Shown one piece after another: positions 10,853 to 21,624 of a DNA stretch of 64,000 bases. The DNA comes from Capsicum annuum (Eukaryota; Streptophyta; Magnoliopsida; Solanales; Solanaceae). Both the position numbers and the translations under genes were made by a program. Where the stretch lies: assembly GCF_002878395.1 (NCBI RefSeq), contig NC_061114.1, forward strand, positions 160,775,433-160,839,432, given 5' to 3'. Under the pieces are notes generated by a model. The model was not told the origin of the DNA and ran no database searches. It was given only the letters and a program-made list of their open reading frames with translations. Every line of letters begins with the position of its first letter. Positions within the stretch are counted from its first letter, which is position 1.

Positions 10853-12789
10853 TTAATGTATATAATACTAAAATAACGATCTTAAAAAATAACATTGAAT
10901 TTTGTGATAAATTTATAAAATATATTAATTTGAGTATAAAGTTAATAAATTTAAATAAAATGCTACAAATATCCATGTTAAAAAAATATTCATTACATAT
11001 AATATAAAAAGATATTACATAAATAGAATTAAAATTATAAGGACAAAATAATCATTGCATGGGATAAAGGGGGAGTATGATTATTGTTCAATGTTAAGGG
11101 GGGAGTTTGATTTTTTAATCAAAGTTGGGGGGTGAAAATGATTTTCACCCATTACAAAACTAATAATACCCAAAAAAGCAAAAACACACCTTTTTTTTTT
11201 TAATTTCTACTTCCTTTACCTTTTTTACTTTCAAAATCAATGGTCTTTTCCTATATTCTTCAAGTAAATTTCTACTTATGCATAAACACTAACAAATTAG
11301 TTAAAGTACTTATTTTATCTAAGCAATAAATTATGATATTTAACACTCCTAAATCAATTAGAATTTTTGCCTTACATAAAAAAGAAGAATTTCTATAATT
11401 CTATTTAAGTAATATTTTGATCATACTTTACTACAAAAATACAACCTTTCTTCTACTTCTACTTTTCTTTTTATTTTGAGTTTTATTGATTTTAATTTTT
11501 ATTCAAGTTGTCTTCTTACATTTATATCGTCATCCTTCTGTCTTTCTTTATTCTTTTTAGTTAATTAATTTAAAAATTATATATGAATTATGCATAATCA
11601 ACAATTGACATGTATTGTCCTCTTTTAACAATTTTTGTGTTTCTCTTTCAATTATAAATTTTTGATAGAAAAACTAGATGAAACAAGCGTGTTGTCGTCG
11701 AATGAAGTAGCCACAAAAATTAAAGGTGTGTCTTGTCGAGAAAAATCAAGGTTTATATTACAAATGTGGTGATTCGCTTTTGATTGTTGTAAGTTTTACT
11801 CCTTTCAAAGGTATTTGATAGTTTTTGCATAAAGGCAACATTATATAACACTAATGCACTATTATCATAGTTATTGCTTTTTTTCTTTCTGAAAGTTTAT
11901 TCGATTAGAACTCTTTATGTGTCTTTGTTGTGTATAAAGGGTCTTGAGTTTCTTCCTATTTTTAGTGACTAATTTTTGTTTCTAATGAAAGCTAAATGGA
12001 GTTCTAAGTTAGAAAAAACGTATTATAAGGATATATCAAGAGTTTGAACTTAATAGATGATGCAGTTCCTATGAGTATCATTATGCTTTTTTTAGACTCA
12101 AAAAAGATGAACTAGAGTGTACTAAAAAGAAGAGGAGGTGAACAAAAGATAAAATTGTGTAACTCTTACCTAATTCACTATGCACTACTAATTTACTGTC
12201 TAATCTATAGAATTATAATATGTAATTTGTACCGAAAATCATAATTTTCTTTTATCTATAGGTTATTCGCCTTTTTAGTTGCGTGAAATTCTATAGATCA
12301 ATTTGTACGTAATAAGAACATAATCAATGATTTTGTAAAGACTTGACTTTAAAAATAAGGAAATATTTTAAATATAGAAACAAAAAAAATGTACCACAAA
12401 TATGGTTAAAACTGATGCATTTCTCTTAGCATCTGACAGTAAGAAAAAGAGGTAGTGCATGATAAACGCAAAAGTGATGATGTAAAATATATACGTATTT
12501 ACACTAAAAAATATGGTTATGTTTATATTATTATATTAAAATGTGAAGAATTTTTGAAAGTGATTTAACCTTTTACACTTCATTAAAATTTTTGCAATAA
12601 ATAAAACTATTTAATTTTAAATAATGAAATGTTACATGTGCGTGACTATACTAGTAATAATAATAGGATATCATCCATTAAAAAAACCCTAAAACAACTT
12701 GATATAGAGCTAAAAAGCTTGAAAAATGACCAAAATAACCTTTATTAAACGTACAATGAAGTTGCTAAAAAATTACAGCAGGAGTCGTG

Positions 12790-12905
12790 TTGGACCATAC
12801 GACTCTTGTCCCTGATGCACGGTTCGTGTGACAACTCGTGTATCTGACACACAGTTTATATGACTGACACACAGTTCATATGACAAACACACGGTTCATA
12901 TGTTA
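12790..12905. repeat. Short tandem repeat, about 20-22-bp unit
   Basis: Three consecutive variants of TGACACACAGTTCATATGAC lie at 12845-12905, preceded by related CGTGT-rich words. They sit in the U3-like part of the minus-oriented LTR, as the GTACGAGT words do in the first LTR. Confidence 0.65.
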
Positions 12906-13319
12906 GCTCACGTGCACGGAAAATCAAACAATACTTTACTGAAATGATCGTAACTTTTTACTCCGATATTAAATTTACAAGCGATTGGTGACCTTGAAAA
13001 TAAGACTCAAAGACATTTCATTTGGTGGGTCTTAAGATCAAAAACACCTCACAGTCAGGAGTTATACTCATTTGAAGTTGACTACAGAGAGATCTATATC
13101 AAAATTCAATCGGCAAGGAAGCTTTTAATTTGACCATGAGCTAAGAACTATTTATGACTTTAATTCATGTCCAAATAACTTCTTATATTATCAAATTACT
13201 GTGTTTAATTCTAAATATACTTGAAGTAGGGTTCTGATCTTAGCTTGAATTTTTGGGGTGCTACAATATTATATGTTAGACTTTATTTTATCTCATCAGA
13301 AAATGAATTTAAATTTTAT

Positions 13320-13610
13320 ATTTTTCGATTTACAATTTTTGGGTTCAATACGAGATAAAGGAAGTCTTATATAATTATTATCAACCGCGTGAATCATAAA
13401 TTTTCATATAGTTCAAATTTTGTACGACAAACTGTTGTCACAAATAGTTAATTTTTTTTGTAAATTTATTCTCTTTAGATTGACATTGTAAAATTTGATT
13501 TTGAAATTATGTACTTTATTTAAAATTTATATGAGTTTGATTTGTCAAGAATAAAATTTATACATATACGTTTAAAGTTTAAACATTTAATATCAATTTT
13601 TTTGGGGTAA
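13320..13610. repeat. Dispersed repeat, copy 1
   Basis: A stretch beginning around AGGAAGTCTTATATAATTA and running through CTCTTTAGATTGACATTGTA aligns by eye with 25850-26200 (AGAAGTCTTATAAAAATATT ... CACTTTAGATAGAAATTATA), in the same orientation. Element type unknown. Confidence 0.5.
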
Positions 13611-13869
13611 ATAAACACATTTATGACCAGTAAGCATTACAAATCAGAAAAAGTTAAGACTGACAACCCCAATCCTGAGCTTTACAAAAACAAACTATCT
13701 TATTCAAATATAACATCTACTCTTAAGTCATAAACGACATCAGAAGCTAGGAATAATAGTTCCAAGTTTTCTAAAATACTGACTAATCTACTCTTTAACA
13801 CACACTCACACCCCCTCCATACCTCACATTCTAAAATGCATCACACCCCCTTCCTCCTTCCCATTCTGC

Positions 13870-14880
13870 AATGCATAGCTTGTACTATTTTTCTAATAAA
13901 AATATCTGTGTTGTGTGTTGTCCCCTGAAAAATTCTATTATTTCTTTGCCACATGTAATACACACTAGCAACCAAGGTATTACAAAAATAATTCTACCTT
14001 CGCAATATTGTCTTTGTAATTCTGTAGGGTCCACTCAAGTTGAATTTGTCAATCCTAAGTCTATCACCTGATATATTGTTGAAGCGGTTGTTTTTCCAAA
14101 ATCATGGTAGAATAGGAAAAACTAAAGAATAAGTGACTAGTAGCTCAACAACACTTGTACACAACATATATTCAATCTCATCCACGCAATCCCATTAAGC
14201 CAACCTTTTCTTTGTAAGGAACCTTCTACACAGTACCAAGTACAACATGAATATCCATCTTGGAGTAGCTATATTGTAACAAATTAATCTTCGCCAAGCC
14301 ACTTTTTAAAATGAACCTCGCCTCTGCAGACATATATCTTTTATGCATTACTTGTGCATGCTTAACACATCCCCCTCCAACAAACTTGCCTCCAAAAATA
14401 CTTCTAAGCCATGAGAATTTTTAACAAGCCAAGAAGCTTGTAGTGCTAAAGCACCCCAAATACCCTACCTCCCATAGTATATATGCACCCATTGCACCCA
14501 CATCCTTTCCTTTTTCATACATAAATTTAAAATTAGTTTACAAATAGCAGCTTTGTTCCAGGTTAGACTTTCAAAAAGTTCAAAGCTCAAGCAGTTTTGG
14601 GGCAACACAATTTGTCTCATGCACAAAGATCTTTCTTTGAATTTTCCACTCCCTCTGTCCATAGGAATTTTCTGCGCATTGCTTCAACTCATTTAATCAC
14701 TTCTTTTGGCAAAATAAAAATCTGAGACCAAAAGACTTAAACAACAAACAAAACACTCTTTGATTAGTTGAGTTATCCCAGCATAAGACAGGAACCTTAT
14801 AGTCCAATTCTAAATTCTCCTTAGCATCTTGTCAAGTAGATGTTTATATTATATTATAGAGACTCTTTTCAGGACGTCAC
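13870..14880 (-). pseudogene. LINE-type reverse transcriptase C-terminus (zf-RVT region)
   Basis: Reading the minus strand across stops shows, in order, SYAG..QLIKECF with FYFAK (about 14830-14700), FELFESLTWNKAAICKLILN then MKKERMWVQWVHIYYG (14600-14470), VAWRRLICYNIATPRWIFML with RRFLTKKRLA (about 14320-14200), and VYYMWQRNNRIFQ (about 13950-13910). These are the ordered landmarks of the C-terminal part of plant non-LTR retrotransposon reverse transcriptases: the LPKK block, the WNKALL..KLLW block, the zf-RVT domain and the W..RN.RIF end. The 14465-14662 part is still open. The polymerase core and the 5' part are missing, as in most 5'-truncated LINEs. Confidence 0.85.
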
Positions 14881-15950
14881 CTTCAATACTCTGTTGGAGA
14901 TATCAGTGCACCCTTTAAATCAATGTACAATTTTAGTTTTTAATTATTTTTAAATGACAATGGTATTTGAGTAGTTTGTGTGCCCCTTCAACTATTTCAC
15001 ATGATACTTGCTATTTCGTGCCATAGTAAGTACCGAGTAACCCCACCAAAGAGAAAAAAATCACCCAGCATTATTTTTCTCTCATATGATTTCAACCCTA
15101 GCCTCTCGTTTTATCAACAACTAGGCCACATCCCTATGAAGCTTTTGTTTCTTACTTGAGTAAATTGGTTAACATCTTGATGCTAAAAAGCATTGACTTC
15201 ATTTTATAACACTTTTTTCTCTTGATTAAAAAAAATGAACTCTTTTTTCTCTTATCTTAAACTGCAGACATGAATACCATTTTATTTTATGTGAAGGGGG
15301 GAAGAACTGATATCTCTGAGCATTCAAATAGACATATGATAATGACAATTGTAGAAGAGAATAGATGTGCGATAGTGACAATTGTAGCAGAGAACTAGTT
15401 ATTTGGTCATCTGATACTTGGGATAGTTTGACATTTAGACACTTTCAAAACTTATTTTGATATTTAGTCACAAATCTTGGAAAATTAGGTGTTTACACAT
15501 TTATATCATCCATTCTTTCATCCAAACCTACCACACAAGTTTTAAAATTTACACTTTAGTCCCTCACCTCATCCATTTAATATTTAATATTTCCTACCTT
15601 TTTTATATTTCCACCATTTTTTCATATTTCCTAGTTTAATTTAGAAAATTGTCCAAGAAACCACCAATAAGAGCTCCCTTTTTCACCAATAATTTTCGAT
15701 TCCGACCACTTTTCTGACGAAAAATTGTTCATCACAACTAAAATGTTCCATCTTTTTTGAAAAAACAATTCCAATTTTTTTTCACCATTTCTACTAGGTC
15801 GAAAAGCTTTCCAAATCCGCTCAATACCTCATCATTAGATATATTTCAGTAGTTTAGAAGTCCTACACATACATTTTTCCATCTCAGATCTAGAAGGGAA
15901 ATGATTATCTCGAAAATCAGTTGATTCGCGTCTTTGTACGGACGTATTCA
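14881..15950. other. Intergenic, no gene recognised
   Basis: AT-rich sequence. The small ORF at 15457-15639 has no recognisable features. The region may include one arm of the MULE-type cluster, but no clear terminal repeat was found. Confidence 0.5.
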
Positions 15951-15993
15951 TACCAGTGATCGACCAGTCATTGACCATCTATAGACCTAAACC

Positions 15994-18222
15994 TTGATAA
16001 ACTATCGATTTGTGTGGTCTATTATGGCAGTAGCTGAGGTAGTTGTTGTGGGTAGTAATTATATGGGTGTGTGGGAGGAGGGTCCCAACTGTTGGAGGTG
16101 GAAATCATCTACAAAAAAGACAGTGGCCATCCCATTCCTTCGTAATGGATCGTACGACCACATGGTTCGAAGCGTAATTGAGAGCGAAGAATTAGAATGC
16201 GAACCAAAAAACATTGTGATTAGCTATGTAATAAATGGGTGGGGTAAAATACATCCCACGTTCATAAATAATGATCGGCATGTGTTATTTTACATGTTGG
16301 ATGTCGTTGTCGATGGCTCTAGGTCATTATAATGAATAAATACCATACTGGGGTCTTCAACAATCCCTCCACCACAACCGACAATCGATGAAGATGATTC
16401 ATTTGAAGATGAGAGTTTTGATACTAATCCAATAGATTCGGAAGATGATTCAATGGAATTGGAAGATCCAATTTTCTCTGAAAAAGAGGGAGAAGAGTGA
16501 AAATTGGGAGAACAATCCAACCACACCTTCTTCGACCGAACTACTTTTCAGGTAAATCAAACATTTAACCGTAAAAAGGAGATGAAATTATTGTTGGATG
16601 TAGCAGCTATGAAAAATTCTTTTGATTATGCTACGTTGAAGAGCTGCAACAAATTTCTCAAGGTAAAATGTGTTTGTCCTAGCTACGGGTGGATGTTGCG
16701 GGCGAAGAAGTATGAATGTACGGACAGATTCGTCATTTATAAATACATTGACGATCACAGTTGCGTCGTCGAATACGCTACCCGATGCCATAGGAAAATC
16801 TCATCTAACGTCATTGCATCACTATGTGTGAACATGTATCACGAAGGAAAGGATCCAGACACTAGCGAGATTCGGAGGATCATTTTTAAGAACTTAAAAA
16901 GTAGACCAAGCTATTGGAAATGTTGGTTGGGGGGTGTGATTGCTAAGGAAATGGTTTGAGGGACGGCGGAGCACGGGTATTCCTGTCTACCCGATTTTTC
17001 GTACATGATTGATGCTCTTAATGTTGGCACTACTTATTCCATCATGATGAACAAGGTCGATTATAGGTTATGTATTACTTTTTATCGAGTTGGGACCTTG
17101 CATTAGGGGATTCGCCCACATGAGGAAGGTTATTATGGTCGACGACACTCATTTATACAGCAAGTACGAGGGCATACTGCTAAGCGCGGTTACATAGGAT
17201 ACGGAGAACCATATTTATCCCATTGCCTTTTATGTCGTTGACAAGGAGAACGATGCATCTTGATGTTCTTCTTTGAGAAGCTGAAGTCTATTGTGGTTGA
17301 TGGACCAGATTTATGCTTTATCTTCGATAGGCACAAGAACATCGCCAACGGCATCGCGAAGGCGTACAACCATGCTCATCATGGGTAATTCATAAGGAAC
17401 CTAGGTGAAAATCTCTGAGTAAATCACCACTGCGGAGAACACCTCTATCTATTCTACAATGCGGCAAAGGTATATTCTTCCGAGGAGTTTAGGAACCATT
17501 TTGTGGAATTCAAGAACTACTATCCAGAGGTAGCCTTTTTTCTTGAGCATGAGCTTGATTTTAAGAAATGGAGCTGGGCATATTTTCTCGAAAACAGGTT
17601 TGACGTGATGACCAGAAATATTACCGAGTCGGTGAATGCTATGTTGATTGACGAAAGGGAGTACCCCGTTGCATCCATATTCAATTCGATTGCCAAGAGG
17701 TTTAGTGAAATATTCAGAGAGAGGCGTACCTACGTCCTTAAATGTAAGGATAACAAATTTGTTCCCACCGCTGAAAAGATCTTAAGAGACAACATGAGCG
17801 AGGGCGAATTCTTCTATGTGGAGAACATAAGCGGTGACGAAAGGCAATACACTGTGTTCGAAATTCACTGTACGTCCAAAGTCGACTACTGGAAAGGTCA
17901 TGTTCTTGCAAAAAGTTTGAAGCACAGTGGAAGTGAAAGAGTCTATGATTACTCTTTGCCCCTATAAAAAGTGGAAGAGTACCTCCTTGCGTATTCAAAA
18001 TCAATTAATGTTGTTCCTTTGGAGTCCGAATGGTGCATGCCACAAGAATTGCTAGACATGAACATTATTCTACCTCTCGTGGTCACCAATCTTGGAAGGA
18101 AGAAAAGAAAATGTGTTAAGGGCATGGGAGAGACTTTCAAGTCAAAGAGGAGGAACAAGTGTTCACTGTGCAAGAGACCCATGCACAAAAGAACCACTTG
18201 TAACACAACAAATCGTAGTTAG
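15994..18222 (+). pseudogene. MuDR-type (MULE) transposase, decayed
   Basis: Open stretches at 15994-16332, 16504-16959, 17503-17967 and 17971-18222, joined by short broken parts, make a MURA-like protein. An acidic linker (about 16380-16500) precedes the MuDR DNA-binding region (LLLDVAAMKNSFDYATLKSC then KVKCVCPSYGWMLRAKKY). The catalytic core holds VDDTHLYSKYEGILLSAV (17140-17200), PIAFYVVDKEN, FFEKLKS and FIFDRHKNIANGIAKAYNHA (17320-17380). A C-terminal zinc knuckle CSLCKRPMHKRTTC (C-x2-C-x4-H-x4-C) lies at 18160-18205. In-frame stops (for example 17194-17196 and 16332) and frame changes inactivate it. It would cut and join MULE ends in the nucleus. Confidence 0.93.
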
Positions 18223-18610
18223 TCTTGTATGAGTTTGTATTCTTGTAATTCATGACAGTGTATGTATTTTGACAAACCTTCAGTTGTCTGATTAATGCCA
18301 AATTTATTGACCTAACTCTTCGTCTATTATCGATCTTTTTAAAGTATTGCATATATTATGTCTCCGGTCTATTTATTTTATTCTTTATTTAACACATGGT
18401 ATATTATCGATTCAATTTACAGTCTATTAAAAACCCAAAATATTCAAAGGGACAAATGTGAACAGTTGAGCATTTATTATACCTCAAAAAAGTTGTTGCA
18501 CGTCCAATCACATGTTGCATCGATTTGGTATACGCTACCTCTCTTTGAGTTCCATCATTCACACGTCTACCAACGAAAGGACGGGAAAACCAAAGGTTTC
18601 TATGTTGGTC

Positions 18611-18618
18611 TATATAAA
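18611..18618 (+). promoter_or_regulatory. TATA box ahead of the small reading frame
   Basis: TATATAAA stands 62 bp before the ATG at 18680, with a CA-rich leader in between, a plausible plant core promoter. Confidence 0.55.
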
Positions 18619-18679
18619 CACCCATCTACTACACCCAAAATTCATCTTCATCACCTCAAAATCAGATTAAATCAACAAG

Positions 18680-18898
18680 ATGTCAGGCATTCCTTTGAGA
18701 CCTAGAAGGAGGATCAACCATAACTATGACCTTCTCCTCCTCCGTAATGACTTCAATCACCTCTTCTATGGACTGAGGTAGGACCGGGAGCATGTCCACC
18801 GCGAACTCCGACGGATTGCCTATTTTTTATGGGTGATTGTGGAGCGGCTCAACATAGAGCCGGAGGAGATTATCACCCCCCCCCCATCAAACCCTTAG
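18680..18898 (+). pseudogene. Small Arg-rich reading frame with one internal stop
   Basis: ATG at 18680 opens a 73-codon frame that is clear to TAG at 18896-18898 except for one TAG at codon 34 (18779-18781). The product begins MSGIPLRPRRRINHNYDLLL and, past the stop, has REHVHRELRRIAYFLWVIVE and ends in a proline run. The composition (few Lys, paired Arg, GC-rich third positions) contrasts with the AT-rich surroundings, and a TATA box lies just upstream, so this looks like a formerly real gene. It sits about 460 bp downstream of the MULE transposase in the same direction, so it may be the element's second gene. I do not recognise the family. Confidence 0.5.
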
Positions 18899-19555
18899 TT
18901 TTCAATTTTTTTATTTCTGTTTTTTTTGTTTTAAGTTCGTTGCAGGGAGAAGTTTTCATGGTTAGGAATGTTAGATGAAAGCTTCTTCATTTTTCTTTAT
19001 TTTCGCTGTAAATATGGTTCTGCACCATCATTGCCACGAATTATCAATGAAATATGTTTGTTTGCCTACATTCGTGTAAATTTAAATTTTGTAATTTTTT
19101 TCCTGATTTAATTTCTTGCAATTTCTGATGTTAGAAGATGAATCAAACGGTTGTGAGATGTGAAATTGATGCTTGTTTAATTTTTGTTTCTGGTTTAATT
19201 CTTGTTTCCTAAATTTTTTGCCACTGTAATTTTACATTTTTTTCCTTTTTAGAATTTTTGCATTAGATCAAGGTAGAAGATGAACGGGACAGTTGTCAGA
19301 CGTCAAATTAATTATATACATTAATGAAAAACTAATCTGATCTATCCGCAATTATGTTAATTTATACAAAATTAATTATAGAGTCGATGGGGTTTATTCG
19401 ATTCTGGTCTCAATATCTATGCTTGAAAAAATATATAATTGATGCTTTAAACAATACGGGTCCATTGATTGTGTTCAGTAAATTTTTAGACTGTAAGCCT
19501 TGTCAATAATATACAGTACTGGTTTATTTCCCTTAGTAGTGTATTTGTAAAAAAT
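18899..19555. other. AT-rich spacer
   Basis: T-rich sequence following the small gene, probably its 3' flank. No coding region or repeat array seen. Confidence 0.5.
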
Positions 19556-19559
19556 AATA

Positions 19560-20440
19560 ATTAATCAGTAAAATAATAAATAATTAGATTTTATGCAATT
19601 AAAGGAGCTTGAACAAGTCATGTGGTAGTATGAGAGTCCACATAAATTGGATGAGGTGAGCAATAATGTGTGAGGATGGGTAGTGGATGAACAAATGAAT
19701 TCCTCACAACATACTTGTGCTTTGGTGAATATTGTCCTAAGGATGTTGGTTGTTCAACCACAACTCATCACCTCACACCTTGTCTCACTACTTTCAATTT
19801 ATATGGACCCTCATACGATCACATAACTTTTTTAGGCTCATTCGATTGCATAAAATTTAATTACTTATTATTTTATTAATTAAATAATCCTTTTCAAAAT
19901 ATGTGCTAGTCATGGTCTATAAATATGTGTCATAGTCTAGTGCATGTATTAATGAAGTTGTACAAAATCTATGCTAGACTATGCTTAGTTTTGTACTCGA
20001 CCTTATATAGTCTATCATAGACTATTAACTACTTCCACAAAGAAATAACTAGACTATGATATTTATTCATAGACCATAACTAGCACATATTTTGAGAATA
20101 ATTAATTAATTAATAAAATAATAAGTATTTGAATTTTATGCAATCGAATGAGCCTAAATAAGTCATTTGATCGTATAGGGGTCCATATAAATTAAAAGTG
20201 GTGAAACAAGGTGTAAGGTAATGAGTTGTGGTTGAACAAATGAATTTCCTCACAACATACTTGTGCTTTGGGTAAACATTGCCCCATGCATGTTTGTTGT
20301 TCATCCACTACCCATCCTCACACATCATTGATCACCTTATCTAATTTACGTGGACTCTCATACGATCACATGACTTGTTCAAGCTACTTTAATTGCATAA
20401 AATTTAATTATTTATTATTTTATTGATCAAATAATTCTTT
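19560..20440. repeat. 880-bp inverted repeat built from two MITE copies
   Basis: The left half (about 19560-19960) and right half (about 20040-20440) are near reverse complements. Landmarks are TTTTATGCAAT...GAGC at 19590 and 20130, GTCCA(T/C)ATAAATT at 19637 and 20178, and CAAAATATGTGCTAGT at 19897 with its complement at 20080. Each half is itself a foldback unit whose ends (GATTTTATGCAAT and ATTGCATAAAATTTAAT) are inverted. The simplest reading is two copies of one MITE in opposite orientation around a short centre. Transcription across it would give a long hairpin RNA. Confidence 0.8.
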
Positions 20441-20695
20441 TCAAAATATGTGCTAGTTATGGTCTCTGAATATGCAGCATCGTCTAGTGAGGTTATTAAG
20501 GAATTAACACTTAGTATATGCTAGATTGTATATTCATTCGGTGAATCATCTATCAAAAGCCTGAAAGGGCATTGATTATAAATATGGTCTATGAAACAAG
20601 ACCAATAGTAAAAAAAATCAAAATATCATATTTTTACAATGGTAATAAAGTACACGTCAAATCAACACCCAACGGTAATATCTCACTTTTTCTTC

Positions 20696-20703
20696 TATAA
20701 AAG
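20696..20703 (+). promoter_or_regulatory. TATA box of the GRF zinc-finger gene
   Basis: TATAAAAG lies 63 bp before the ATG at 20766, nearly the same spacing as for the small gene at 18680. Confidence 0.5.
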
Positions 20704-20765
20704 AAAGGCTATTTTTGTGTTAACACTTTCATTTTTTTTAGCTTTAATTTTTGTTAACAACTACA

Positions 20766-21224
20766 ATGTCTCAAGCATCCCAAAATTCAAATGTAAAAGT
20801 GTCCTACATATGTCATTGTGAAAATCCAGCTGTTTTTAAGACGTCACTCACCGATTGGAATCCAGGTCAAAAATTCTTTAACTGTGCGGTTGGAAAGGAT
20901 AACGTCACTCACCGATTGGAATCCAGGTCAAAAATCTTTAAGTGGCTTGATGAAAACTCACCGATGAGCAGCCCATTGACATCAAATTTTTTAGGCGCTT
21001 CCAAGTTTCATATACTCCAAAGACTTCGAGAATTCGAAGAAAATAGAGATCTGCTAATGACATTGTTAAAAGAAGTCGAAGAGCAAAGGAAATACTAGAA
21101 AGGATCGCTAAAAGAAGTTGAAATAGAGAGGGATCAAGTAAAGCAAAGGCTGGTTTTGGCTGAGGAAAATGAAAAAGGCCTAAAAAATTTATTGTATGGT
21201 TTGTTATTGTTGTTGGCTTTATGA
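20766..21224 (+). pseudogene. GRF-type zinc finger, coiled coil, tail-anchor gene, broken
   Basis: The start MSQASQNSNVKVSYICHCEN leads into a GRF zinc finger (CHC...T...NPGQKFFNC then KIFKWLDE), as found in plant transposon-linked proteins with a GRF finger, coiled coil and C-terminal membrane segment. The coil follows (ILQRLREFEENRDLL, KEVEEQRK). A TAG at 21096-21098 interrupts, but the same frame continues through KEVEIERDQVKQRL to a hydrophobic tail LLYGLLLLLAL and TGA at 21224. A 34-bp direct duplication (20841-20874, 20902-20935) falls inside the finger and replaces the part that should carry the last Cys, so the finger is damaged. The start at 20766 was chosen because it follows the TATA box; an upstream in-frame ATG exists at 20751. 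Confidence 0.75.
20841..20935. repeat. 34-bp direct duplication inside the GRF finger
   Basis: ACGTCACTCACCGATTGGAA and the following 14 bases occur at 20841-20874 and again at 20902-20935. Confidence 0.95.
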
Positions 21225-21624
21225 AAAGGTGTAATAGGGATATAGGAAACTAAATAAATAGACGTAAGGTTTCTCAAATAAATCCTGGGTGTAATCTATA
21301 ATTAATAGAGAATTATGTCTACGTCTTTTATCATCGACCTCTATAAACCATGATATTTAAAGTAAATGTATGAATTACTCAATCGATAATATGTTAAGTC
21401 TATAAATTATAGAGAACAACTTCTGTTATGTTTTCAATCAACCACTATAAATTAAGACAACAACTGAACTGGTAACGCAATGCAGCCAGCTGTTTAATCT
21501 AATGAGACAATGGAATAACTGAACATTATTTCATCAATAAATGCCATCATTGATATGTCAAATATATGTAATTTAGTTATCCATAAATAACAAATCACTA
21601 AAAAACATGTGAAATATACGTAAT

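Larger units (their letters stand above)
9161..11150. mobile_element. Mutator-like non-autonomous element with long TIRs
   Basis: The ends are long imperfect inverted repeats: GGGTCAAAATCATTTTCCCT on the left matches the reverse complement of the right end (GGGTGAAAATCATTTTCACC). The match continues for about 100 bp, including the repeated C-rich block TCAAACTCCCCC and then CATACTCCCCC. Perfect 10-bp duplications, ATTACAAAAC, flank it at 9151-9160 and 11151-11160. Long TIRs with a 9-11-bp duplication are the signature of MULEs. No transposase is inside; the interior holds a Stowaway, an inverted-repeat MITE and a Tourist-type MITE. Confidence 0.88.
8839..12654 (+). mobile_element. Non-autonomous Helitron, about 3.8 kb
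   Basis: The 5' end is TCTATAATATATTAAAAG preceded by A, and the 3' end is GACTATACTAG followed by T, matching the Helitron rule A|TC...CTAG|T. A short GC-richer stretch (CATGTGCGTG) precedes the CTAG end where the terminal hairpin should be, but a strong stem is not obvious. No Rep/helicase is present, so it is non-autonomous. It interrupts a gypsy LTR and was later hit by a Mutator-like element. Sequence near 12527-12600 resembles its own 5' end, so it may be two nested or tandem Helitron ends. Confidence 0.65.
7203..13265 (-). mobile_element. Minus-oriented gypsy LTR, split by a Helitron
   Basis: Read on the minus strand the segment starts TGTAGCACCCCAAAAATTC at 13265, the style of a plant gypsy LTR start. 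It continues through a GTCGTATGGTCC region (about 12800) and a TTGTTTTAGGG region (about 12690). After the 3.8-kb Helitron it resumes with TTCTGTTTTCTCCCTCACAA and a leader-like stretch (8820-8690). The hexamer AATATT flanks both ends (7197-7202 and 13265-13270), which suggests a target duplication, although its overlap with the terminal TG/CA leaves the exact 5-bp site unclear. Without the Helitron it is about 2.25 kb. No internal region is attached, so a solo LTR is likely. Confidence 0.6.

Noticed and set aside
13871..14071. 66-codon plus-strand frame
   Set aside because: Antisense to the LINE reverse-transcriptase relic.
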